Part shown: one piece after another, positions 1 to 4,543 of the stretch
Layout: every line of letters starts with the position of its first letter
Numbering within the stretch: position 1 is the stretch's first letter
NCBI GenBank assembly: GCA_046734415.1
Contig: JBKPRD010000163.1
Span: 1 to 7,553, forward strand
Direction: 5' to 3'
DNA length: 7,553 nucleotides
DNA from: DATBLE01 sp046734415
GTDB taxonomy: Bacteria > Actinomycetota > Thermoleophilia > Gaiellales > Gaiellaceae
Program-made: the position numbers and the translations under genes
Notes under the pieces: model-generated
Databases searched by the model: none
Told to the model about the DNA's origin: nothing
What the model saw: the letters and a program-made list of their open reading frames with translations, nothing else

Positions 1-450
1 GTCACCACCAACGACTTCGTCGACGGGATCGCGTGGACTCCGGACGGGAAGTTCCTGTTCGTCTCGAATAGGATCCCGAGCTTCCAGCTCACGATCATCG
101 ACCGCAACGGCAACCTCGTCCAGAACGTCCCGATGACGAGCGAGCCCGACGGGATCGCATTCCATGCGTCGACACCGAAATTCGTCGTCACCGACAACAC
201 CGACGGGACGATGACGCGGTTCGACTTCCCGGCGGACGACTACACGCAAGTGCCGGTGCAGTCGGTCTTCGCTTCCGGCGGCTTCCGCGGCGACCTCTCG
301 CAGGTCGGGGCGGACGGCTGCCTCTATCTCACCCAGGCGGGGACCCGCTACGACAACGGGGTCGTGACGGGCGAGAATAGCCTCGTCCAGATCTGCGGCG
401 GCTTCGCACCGCCGCGGCCGGCGCGGGCCCTCCTCGTTTCGCCGAACTAG
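1..450 (+). CDS. Beta-propeller (SMP-30/NHL-like) protein, C-terminal part
   Basis: The reading frame is open from the first base of the window and ends with TAG at 448-450, so the 5' end lies outside; 149 residues are visible. The sequence shows propeller-blade repeats: a DGIAWTPDGKFLFVSN blade, then a DGIAF blade about 40 residues later, then a DGCLYLTQAG blade, each of the strand-turn-strand type seen in SMP-30/gluconolactonase, NHL and Vgb-like six-bladed propellers. Two cysteines near the end, in DGCLYL and VQICGG, could form a disulfide that closes the last blade, which would suit an exported protein; the signal peptide, if any, is off the window. Substrate and role cannot be told. Propellers of this kind range from lactonases to purely structural proteins, and no metal-binding catalytic residues can be assigned from this fragment. 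An internal ATG at 133 is not a credible start because blade sequence continues upstream. Confidence 0.75.
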   Translation, partial: VTTNDFVDGIAWTPDGKFLFVSNRIPSFQLTIIDRNGNLVQNVPMTSEPDGIAFHASTPKFVVTDNTDGTMTRFDFPADDYTQVPVQSVFASGGFRGDLSQVGADGCLYLTQAGTRYDNGVVTGENSLVQICGGFAPPRPARALLVSPN

Positions 451-454
451 GGGA

Positions 455-559
455 TCACGACGTCCGCTGGTCGTAGATCGACGTCACCCCGCCAACGATC
501 GTGGGAGCGAGCTCGAAGACCGTGCGCGCTCCCAGGACGGCGAAGCGTGTACGCGTCAC
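455..559 (-). pseudogene. Possible 3' remnant of an unidentified gene
   Basis: On the minus strand 34 codons are open and end in TGA (plus-strand 455-457), only four bases beyond the stop of the propeller gene, giving a convergent arrangement. The peptide ends TIVGGVTSIYDQRTS and its third positions are mostly G or C, as in genuine genes of this window. Going upstream it meets TAG at plus 560-562, just before the 19-bp tRNA-like repeat at 576-594, and there is no start codon with a ribosome site. I read it as the stump of a gene broken near the repeat, but I do not recognise the family, and 34 codons of high-GC DNA can be open by chance. A perfect 8-bp inverted repeat (502-509 with 527-534) lies inside it and has no T-run. 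Confidence 0.25.
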
Positions 560-575
560 CTACCGGGTCACGGCC

Positions 576-594
576 CACGCGGTTTAGGAAACCG
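576..594 (+). repeat. 19-bp copy of tRNA-Arg(CCT) anticodon arm (att-like site 1)
   Basis: The 19 bases CACGCGGTTTAGGAAACCG are identical to 1760-1778, inside the tRNA-Arg gene, and lie in the same orientation. The flanks differ on both sides, so the match is exactly 19 bp. The copy has the anticodon loop, most of the anticodon stem and three variable-loop bases, but no acceptor, D or T arm, so it is not a tRNA gene. A direct repeat of a tRNA anticodon arm is the usual trace of tyrosine-recombinase integration into a tRNA gene. No integrase gene is visible here. Confidence 0.7.
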
Positions 595-605
595 TGCGTG
601 CGCGC

Positions 606-611
606 TAGAAT
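606..611 (+). promoter_or_regulatory. Candidate -10 box (TAGAAT) before the secreted-protein gene
   Basis: TAGAAT matches the sigma-70-type -10 consensus in five of six positions and lies in a relatively AT-rich patch about 60 bases before the first possible start at 670. The -35 position at normal spacing would fall in the 19-bp repeat (583-588) and has no TTGACA likeness, so this is only a weak call. Confidence 0.25.
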
Positions 612-669
612 CCCCTGCTAATCGACTTATTTCCAGCGTGTTCAGGCTTCCGAGCCCTGCTTTGCCCCT

Positions 670-1509
670 GTGATTCCCTCTAGACGTCCGAATCACGTGT
701 CTATCCGCCGAGCCGTGATCTTGCGTCGGCTAGTTCGGCCGGGAACGGCCGCAGTCGCCATAACGCTCGTGGCCTTTCCTGTGACGCTCTCTGCGGCCGT
801 CCGGAGTCCTTCGACACAGCCGCCTATTCGCCTCTCGGCCGCACGCGTTTGTCCTAACGAGTCTTCTAGCAGCCGATTGCACTACTGCGCTCAGGACAAG
901 CGGGCGGTGCCGCTCGAGACGAACAAGGTTACGTGCTCGGTCACTACCACAACGAATCGGCCTCTGACCCTTCATGGCCTGCTTCGATACGACGGGTCGC
1001 TCGTCTACACGCCGTCTATTCGGATGCCTCGCGGCACCCGAATCTGGTGGTTCTCGTACACCGTGGGCGCAAACCTGCCACTCCCCGCCGGATCATGGTC
1101 GTGCACGTTCATTTTTGGCCCGGCCCGCACGGTCGTACCGTTCCGGACGGTAGGTCCCAGTGGCGATGTTGTCGACCTGACGGTGTGTGCTGGACGAAAC
1201 ACGATCGGCCCCCTCCGCAACGGCATCTGCCGCACAGACGAGAGTCGAACGGGCCTCGCCGCAACCAACAGCCTCGCCTGCGGTCTCTTCATCCTGCACA
1301 GGATCGGCTCAACCGCGAAGGTCGAGATCGTTGATCCGAAGGGACGCGTGATAGGCACCTATACGAGTCGTCGAATCACCAGCGCCCTCTGGCCGGTCTG
1401 GGTTTGGACGACTTCCGGAGCGCCCACATTCGCCGCCGGGAAGTACTCATGCCGAGTCACGATCGACGACACAGTCGCCGCGACCCGAACCTTCACCATC
1501 GCGGCCTAG
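670..1509 (+). CDS. Secreted protein with two tandem four-cysteine domains, function unknown
   Basis: This gene encodes 279 residues from GTG at 670. GTG at 697 or 715 is equally possible, and none has a clear Shine-Dalgarno sequence. The start of the protein is basic (RRAVILRRLVRPG) and is followed by a hydrophobic stretch (about residues 26-42) ending in SAA, a plausible signal peptide, so export is likely. The mature part is an internal duplication. Domain 1 has cysteines at 61, 73, 89 and 145; domain 2 has them at 173, 187, 204 and 261. The spacings (12, 16, 56 versus 14, 17, 57) nearly match, and each unit ends in an aromatic-Ser-Cys strand (SWSC, KYSC). Alternating beta-strand patterns suggest Ig-like sandwiches with two disulfides each. 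I recognise no named family. Codon choice is more mixed (AGT, TCT, CGT, ATA, ATT) than in neighbouring genes. The gene lies between the two 19-bp tRNA-derived repeats, so it may be imported cargo. Confidence 0.7.
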   Translation: MIPSRRPNHVSIRRAVILRRLVRPGTAAVAITLVAFPVTLSAAVRSPSTQPPIRLSAARVCPNESSSSRLHYCAQDKRAVPLETNKVTCSVTTTTNRPLTLHGLLRYDGSLVYTPSIRMPRGTRIWWFSYTVGANLPLPAGSWSCTFIFGPARTVVPFRTVGPSGDVVDLTVCAGRNTIGPLRNGICRTDESRTGLAATNSLACGLFILHRIGSTAKVEIVDPKGRVIGTYTSRRITSALWPVWVWTTSGAPTFAAGKYSCRVTIDDTVAATRTFTIAA

Positions 1510-1596
1510 CCTGCCTGCGCCTTAAGCGCTCGGCGGCAGCCGGTTCGGGTTACCCAGAGCCGCTGATTGGCTCGAGAGTCCGCTTGAGCCCCTGCC

Positions 1597-1715
1597 GAGC
1601 CCCTGAGCCCCTGAGCCCCCTGCCAATGGGGGCTGAAACGGCTAGAGGCGGTACGAAGCGGTACGACCTAAGCGACGGGCCAATTGTCGCGATTTGCGGC
1701 GACTCTCTCGCGATT
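1597..1715 (+). repeat. Cluster of short direct repeats beside the tRNA gene
   Basis: Three kinds of short direct repeat lie between the secreted-protein gene and the 3' end of the tRNA gene. GAGCCCCT begins at 1597 and 1605, with a near copy at 1613 and another at 1586. GCGGTACGA occurs at 1648-1656 and 1658-1666, a 10-bp period. TCGCGATT occurs at 1687-1694 and 1708-1715, a 21-bp period. Periods of one and two helical turns would place protein-binding sites on one face of the DNA, as in recombinase arm-type sites or operators. The 8-bp unit may simply be slippage. The rest of 1510-1733 shows no gene; an open frame crossing it is an artefact that reads through the tRNA. Confidence 0.45.
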
Positions 1716-1733
1716 CCGCTCCGCAAGGCGGGA

Positions 1734-1805
1734 TGCCCCCGGCAAGAATCGAACTTGCGCACGCGGTTTAGGAAACCGCTGCTCTATCCACTGAGCTACG
1801 GGGGC
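1734..1805 (-). tRNA. tRNA-Arg (anticodon CCT)
   Basis: The minus strand folds into a complete 72-nt cloverleaf. Acceptor arms GCCCCCG and CGGGGGC pair over 7 bp; the D stem is GCTC/GAGC with loop AGTGGATA; the anticodon stem is GCGGT/ACCGC with loop TTCCTAA; the variable loop is GTGC; the T stem is GCAAG/CTTGC with loop TTCGATT; the discriminator base is A. Anticodon CCT reads AGG, a rare arginine codon in high-GC genomes. CCA is not encoded (TCCC follows). The gene lies 39 bases downstream of the oxidoreductase gene on the same strand. Its anticodon arm is repeated exactly at 576-594, which marks it as a likely integration target. All arms are intact, so the gene should be functional. Confidence 0.95.
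1760..1778 (+). repeat. 19-bp repeat inside tRNA-Arg (att-like site 2)
   Basis: This is the second copy of CACGCGGTTTAGGAAACCG, read on the plus strand, covering the anticodon arm of the tRNA gene. With 576-594 it brackets about 1.2 kb containing the secreted-protein gene and the direct-repeat cluster. The first copy is not followed by tRNA 3'-half sequence, which a fresh integration would leave, so any such event is old, was of an unusual type, or was followed by deletion. Confidence 0.7.
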
Positions 1806-1844
1806 GCTTCACGGGCAGGCTAGCGCCTCGAACCTCGATCCTGG

Positions 1845-2735
1845 CTAGACCTCGAGCAGGGCGGAGGCGAGGCGGCGCAGGACGTCGAGATCCAGTTCTC
1901 CCGAGGGGAGTGTCTGGATGCAGACGTGGTCCGCGCCCGCGTCGAGGTGCGCCTTCACGCGGTCACGGATCGCATCCTCGTCGCCCCACGCGATGATCGC
2001 GTCCTGGAGCCGCTCGCTGCCGCCGTCCTCGAGGTCGGCCTCCTCGAAGCCGAGCCGAAGCATGCTGTTGCGGTAGTTCGGCGCGGTCATGTAGAAGGCG
2101 ACATGCTCGCGCGCGAGCTCGCGCGCCCGCGGCTCGTCGTCGGTGAGGACCACTGCCTGCTCCGGGGCGAGCAGCTTGCCCTCTCCGAGCCGCTCTCTCG
2201 CCTGTGCGGTGTGCTCGACCGGGACGAAGTACGGGTGCGCGCCGTCGGTGCGGTCGCGGGCGAGGTCGAGCATCTTCGGGCCGAGTGCGGCGAGCACCAC
2301 CGGCACCCGCTCCGACGGTTCGGGGCCGTGGTAGAGCGCCGCGTCGATTCCGTCGAGGTAGGCACGCATCGTTGCGAGCGGCGGGCCGTAGGCCTGCCCG
2401 CGAAGCTCGACCGCATGCTGGTGGCTGACGCCGAGCCCGAGCAGGAAGCGTCCGGGGAAGGCCTCGCCGAGCGTGGCGGCGCCCGCCTTCGTCGCGGTGG
2501 GATCGCGGGCGTAAATGTTCGTGATCCCCGTCGCGACCACGATGTCCCCCGTCCAGCTGAGGGCGAGCGCCGACGCGGAGAGGTTCTCCCTCGAGAACGC
2601 CTCCCCGACCCAGATTGCGGAGTAACCGAGCGCTTCGACCTCGGGCAGCGTCTCTCGGAGCTCGGCGACGGGCCGGTTGGCGACGCCGGAGCTCCACACT
2701 CCGACCCGGCCGAGGCGGTCCAGGGCGGTGCTCAC
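1845..2735 (-). CDS. LLM-class F420-dependent oxidoreductase (TIGR03620-like)
   Basis: This is an intact 296-residue protein of the luciferase-like monooxygenase superfamily, cytoplasmic, with a TIM-barrel fold. Seen in order: the first strand RVGVWSS (10-16), the helix and strand ALGYSAIWVGEAF (35-47), IYARDPT (74-80), the typical PGRFLLGLGVSH block (94-105), and a late GDEDAIRDRVKAHLDAGADHV block (251-271). The family length is near 290, so it is complete. By family knowledge such proteins use reduced coenzyme F420 to reduce or oxidise small organic substrates; the substrate here cannot be predicted, and FMN use is not fully excluded. The start is GTG at 2733-2735. There is no good Shine-Dalgarno sequence, but a TACAGT box lies six bases upstream, which fits a leaderless mRNA. 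It is divergent from the broken dehydrogenase/liv cassette and reads towards tRNA-Arg. It is the only fully intact enzyme gene between the tRNA and the liv remnants. Confidence 0.88.
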   Translation of the reverse strand: MSTALDRLGRVGVWSSGVANRPVAELRETLPEVEALGYSAIWVGEAFSRENLSASALALSWTGDIVVATGITNIYARDPTATKAGAATLGEAFPGRFLLGLGVSHQHAVELRGQAYGPPLATMRAYLDGIDAALYHGPEPSERVPVVLAALGPKMLDLARDRTDGAHPYFVPVEHTAQARERLGEGKLLAPEQAVVLTDDEPRARELAREHVAFYMTAPNYRNSMLRLGFEEADLEDGGSERLQDAIIAWGDEDAIRDRVKAHLDAGADHVCIQTLPSGELDLDVLRRLASALLEV

Positions 2736-2741
2736 GCGGCC

Positions 2742-2773
2742 ACTGTACTGCGCACTGCGCCTCCGAGTAGGCT
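2742..2773. promoter_or_regulatory. Divergent, probably leaderless promoters
   Basis: Only 47 bases separate the two divergent starts. On the plus strand TAGGCT (2768-2773) lies nine bases before the ATG at 2783. On the minus strand TACAGT (plus 2742-2747) lies six bases before the GTG at 2735. Both distances would put the transcription start at or next to the start codon, as in the leaderless transcripts common in Actinobacteria. No purine-rich ribosome site is seen before either start. The -35 regions are not recognisable. Confidence 0.4.
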
Positions 2774-2782
2774 TGCCGCGAG

Positions 2783-2941
2783 ATGGCGCTGAAAGGGCTC
2801 GCCGGCAAGGTCGCGGTCGTCACGGGCGCCGCCGGAGGAATCGGGGAGGGGGTCGCGCGGCGACTCGCCAAGGAGGGAGCAAGCGTCGTCGTCGTCGACG
2901 TCCAGGCTGAGCGCGCACAGGCTGTGGCCGCCTCGCTGGGG
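2783..2941 (+). pseudogene. Short-chain dehydrogenase, N-terminal fragment only
   Basis: From ATG at 2783 about 53 codons encode the start of a classical SDR: a first beta strand KVAVVTGAAGGIGEGVARRL with the TGxxxGIG dinucleotide-binding motif (about residues 14-21), then a second strand SVVVVDV whose acidic end usually selects NAD over NADP. After the helix that follows (AQAVAASLG) the SDR sequence stops, and the frame runs into permease sequence. The catalytic Ser/Tyr/Lys part, which normally makes up the remaining 200 residues, is missing, so no enzyme can be made. The join at about 2941 keeps the reading frame. The fragment has its own promoter-like TAGGCT box, so it may still be transcribed and drive livG. 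An internal deletion is the simplest explanation. Confidence 0.8.
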
Positions 2942-3223
2942 TTCGCCGAGGTCACGATGGTCTCCGGCGCCGTGATCGCGGGCATCGGCGCGACGGAAGG
3001 CCTTTTCCCGCATGCCTTCGACACGTGATTCGGTCTGTCCGGTAACTGGGCGCTCCTGGTCGGCGGCTTCGCGCTGATCGTCACCCTGCTCGTCAACCCC
3101 GAGGGCATCGCCGGCACGGGCTGGAAGAAGAAGCAGCAGAGGAAGCGGCTCGCTGCCGGCCAGGGGCCGACGCGCCGATTGGTACCCCGCGTTTCCCGTG
3201 CAGCCGGGAAGGAGGCCCCGTGA
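2942..3223 (+). pseudogene. livM: LivM-like branched-chain amino-acid permease, C-terminal fragment with internal stop
   Basis: In frame with the dehydrogenase fragment, the sequence continues as the end of a LivM-type ABC permease: VSGAVIAGIGATEGLF, a hydrophobic last membrane helix NWALLVGGFALIVTLLV, then NPEGIAG and a basic tail KKKQQRKR. These are the usual closing features of that family. A TGA at 3026-3028 interrupts it (AFDT-stop-FGLSGNW). The family commonly has Trp there, and TGG to TGA is a single change, so this looks like a nonsense mutation on top of the 5' truncation. The original stop (3221-3223) overlaps the GTG start of the next gene as GTGA, the normal coupling in such operons. 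Most of the permease is absent, as are livH and a substrate-binding protein gene, so no working transporter is encoded here. Confidence 0.78.
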
Positions 3224-3993
3224 CGGCCGTCCTCGCCGCCAAGGGGATCTCCGTCTCGTTCGGCGGCCTGCGCGCGGTCGACGAGGTCGACCTCGAGGTC
3301 GGCGAGGGTCAGCTCGTCGGGTTGATCGGCCCGAACGGGGCGGGGAAGACCACCTTCATCGACGCGATCTCGGGGTTCGTGCCCTACCGCGGAAGCGTCG
3401 AGCTCGACGGGGAGGCGCTGGACGGCCTGCGCGCCCATGTCCGCGCGCGGCGCGGGCTGGCCCGAACCTGGCAATCGATCGAGCTCTTCGACGACCTGAC
3501 GGTCGGAGAGAACCTCGCGGTCGCCTCGTACCGCCCGTCCACCTGGGCGACGGTGAAGGAGGTGCTCTCACGGCCCGTCACCTCGACGGACGCCGTCGGG
3601 GAGGCGGTGTCGCTGCTCGGTCTCCAGGCGAAGGTGAACGAGATGCCCGCCGACCTCTCGCAGGGGCAGCGGAAGCTGGTCGGGGTCGCCCGGACGCTCG
3701 CGGCGCGGCCGCGCCTCCTCTGCCTGGACGAGCCCGCTGCGGGGCTCGACTCGCACGAGAGCGAGGAGCTCGGACGCCGCCTCAGGGAGGTAGCCGGCGC
3801 CGGCCAGGCGATGCTGCTCGTCGATCACGACATGGGGCTCGTGCTCTCGATCTCGGACTACGTGGTCGTGCTCGAGTTCGGGAAGGTGATCGCCCACGGC
3901 ACACCCGAGGTCGTCCGACGGGACCCGCGCGTGATCGAGGCGTATCTCGGCAGTGCGGCGGCCGAGGTCGAGGCGGAGATCGCTCCCGAGTGA
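3220..3993 (+). CDS. livG: LivG-like branched-chain amino-acid ABC transporter ATPase
   Basis: This is an intact 257-residue ABC ATPase. Walker A GPNGAGKT is at 37-44, the Q-loop glutamine at 85 (ARTWQSIELF), the signature LSQGQ at 146-150, Walker B LLCLDE at 166-171, the D-loop AGLD at 174-177, and the switch histidine 203 in VDHDM. The C-terminal GKVIAHGTPEVVRRDPRVIEAYLG is the typical LivG ending. GTG at 3220 is chosen because AAGGAGG (3208-3214) sits five bases before it and the start overlaps the old livM stop. By family knowledge LivG pairs with LivF to power uptake of branched-chain amino acids or related compounds through LivH/LivM. Here both partner genes beside it are broken, so the protein is an orphan: it works with subunits encoded elsewhere, or it is a gene that has not yet decayed. 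The signature has Gln where LSGGQ has Gly, which is tolerated in the family. Confidence 0.9.
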   Translation: MTAVLAAKGISVSFGGLRAVDEVDLEVGEGQLVGLIGPNGAGKTTFIDAISGFVPYRGSVELDGEALDGLRAHVRARRGLARTWQSIELFDDLTVGENLAVASYRPSTWATVKEVLSRPVTSTDAVGEAVSLLGLQAKVNEMPADLSQGQRKLVGVARTLAARPRLLCLDEPAAGLDSHESEELGRRLREVAGAGQAMLLVDHDMGLVLSISDYVVVLEFGKVIAHGTPEVVRRDPRVIEAYLGSAAAEVEAEIAPE

Positions 3994-4049
3994 GCGACGC
4001 GATCCTCACGCTCGAAGGCCTGACGGCCGTTAGGAAACGCCGTGCCTAA
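3990..4049 (+). pseudogene. livF: LivF-like ATPase gene cut after about 13 codons
   Basis: GTG at 3990 overlaps the livG stop as GTGA, exactly as a livF start should. The first residues, SDAILTLEGLTA, match the opening strand of LivF proteins. The expected continuation (a Gly-Tyr-Gly turn, then Walker A about 20 residues later) is absent. From about 4029 the sequence is unrelated, and the frame closes at TAA 4047-4049 after 19 codons. The break falls directly on GTTAGGAAAC, which shares its 9-bp core with the tRNA-derived repeats. Roughly 215 codons of a normal LivF are missing. Confidence 0.75.
4030..4038 (+). repeat. 9-bp core of the tRNA-derived repeat at a gene break (site 3)
   Basis: TTAGGAAAC here equals 584-592 and 1768-1776, in the same orientation. 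It is the loop of a small perfect hairpin, CGTT-AGGA-AACG, as the tRNA copy is a hairpin around AGG. CGTGC follows two bases after the core here and directly after it at site 1. Nine bases alone could be chance; its position exactly at the livF break is what makes it notable. Confidence 0.4.
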
Positions 4050-4081
4050 GGCAGAAGCAGCGTAGGATTACGAGTACGTGT

Positions 4082-4095
4082 TGTCAGTTCTGACA
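4082..4095. repeat. 14-bp palindrome TGTCAG-TT-CTGACA
   Basis: This is a perfect 6-bp inverted repeat with a 2-bp centre, the size and symmetry of a dimeric regulator's operator. A related half-site, GTGACAG, follows at 4101-4107. It lies 14 bases downstream of the TAGGAT box, a position that would suit repression. No regulator gene is in the window. Confidence 0.4.
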
Positions 4096-4139
4096 TCAGC
4101 GTGACAGCCGAACTCTCCGCCGTCATTCGCTCTGGCTAC

Positions 4140-4167
4140 CCCGGTCTTCCGCGGCTCATAGACCGGG
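4140..4167. repeat. 8-bp inverted repeat CCCGGTCT / AGACCGGG
   Basis: The arms 4140-4147 and 4160-4167 are perfectly complementary around a 12-base loop. The stem would be stable in RNA. No T-run follows, so it is not a standard intrinsic terminator. Confidence 0.4.
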
Positions 4168-4402
4168 ATGCCGCGCGGCGAGTGCGTAGATCTGCATCGA
4201 TCACTGCCATCCGGCTGCGGCGACCCCGAGTACCGCCGCCCGCACTGTGCTCAACCGCGCTCCGATCCGAATGTGCCGATGCCCCCTCGAAGCGAAGCAT
4301 TGAGACGCGTTGAACAGGACGCGGTTGGCCTTGAGTTTCTGCTGCAAATTGCCGATTCCCAGCAGCATGGGGTATGCGCGGGAGCTTCTTGGTCTGGACA
4401 TT

Positions 4403-4426
4403 TTGCGCCCAGGAAAGGGGGCGCAA
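4403..4426. repeat. 8-bp inverted repeat TTGCGCCC / GGGCGCAA
   Basis: The arms 4403-4410 and 4419-4426 pair perfectly around the loop AGGAAAGG. It lies 20 bases before the TATACT box of the glycan gene, where an activator or repressor could bind. It could equally be a terminator-like stem for upstream transcription, but it lacks a T-run on the plus strand. Confidence 0.45.
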
Positions 4427-4445
4427 CCGTCGGTCGGAGGTGCCC

Positions 4446-4451
4446 TATACT
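4446..4451 (+). promoter_or_regulatory. Candidate -10 box (TATACT) of the glycan operon
   Basis: TATACT differs from TATAAT at one position and is the best -10 match in the interval. Transcription starting about seven bases later would give a leader of roughly 85 bases before GTG 4544. The -35 site at normal spacing (GCAACC region, overlapping the end of the 4403-4426 inverted repeat) is poor, so an activator may be needed. Confidence 0.4.
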
Positions 4452-4543
4452 CGCTCGAAGAGCGTGAAGCGGCGCGACCACTGCGGCGCCTCACTCGCGC
4501 AGCGGTGATCGGAGAGAGGCTTACCCGGGCCAGGGAGAGGTGC

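Larger units (their letters stand above)
4050..4543. other. Gene-free, hairpin-rich interval
   Basis: No convincing gene lies here. Open frames exist on both strands, but they lack ribosome sites, recognisable domains and the third-position bias of the neighbours. A TAGGAT box at 4063-4068 is -10-like, but no sensible reading frame follows it. Three perfect inverted repeats and a TATACT box (listed separately) suggest a regulatory leader, or a small RNA, before the large glycan gene. Composition is more mixed than in flanking genes, which fits imported or decayed DNA next to the livF break. Confidence 0.5.

Noticed and set aside
502..534. 8-bp inverted repeat as terminator of the propeller gene
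   Set aside because: The 17-base loop is long and no T-run follows on either strand; chance in GC-rich DNA is likely.
576..594. Site 1 as a second tRNA gene or tRNA pseudogene
   Set aside because: Flanking bases on both sides show no acceptor, D or T arm; only the anticodon arm is present.
1404..1823. 139-codon plus-strand open frame ending in a peptide with RQESNLRTRFRKPLLYPLSYGG
   Set aside because: It is the well-known false translation of the antisense strand of a tRNA gene; it also overlaps the end of the secreted-protein gene.
1963..3474. 503-codon minus-strand open frame, plus a 288-codon plus-strand frame at 1926-2792
   Set aside because: Both are Arg/Pro/Ala-rich shadows produced by GC-rich third positions; they overlap the oxidoreductase and livG, whose domains are clear.
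3198..4049. 283-codon plus-strand open frame overlapping livG
   Set aside because: Arg-rich shadow in another frame of livG, with no domains; livG has a ribosome site and all ABC motifs.
4310..4543. Extending the glycosyltransferase fusion back to TTG 4310
   Set aside because: No ribosome site, no domain content, mixed codon use, and it would run through the 4403-4426 inverted repeat and the TATACT box. The GTG at 4544 follows a purine-rich stretch.
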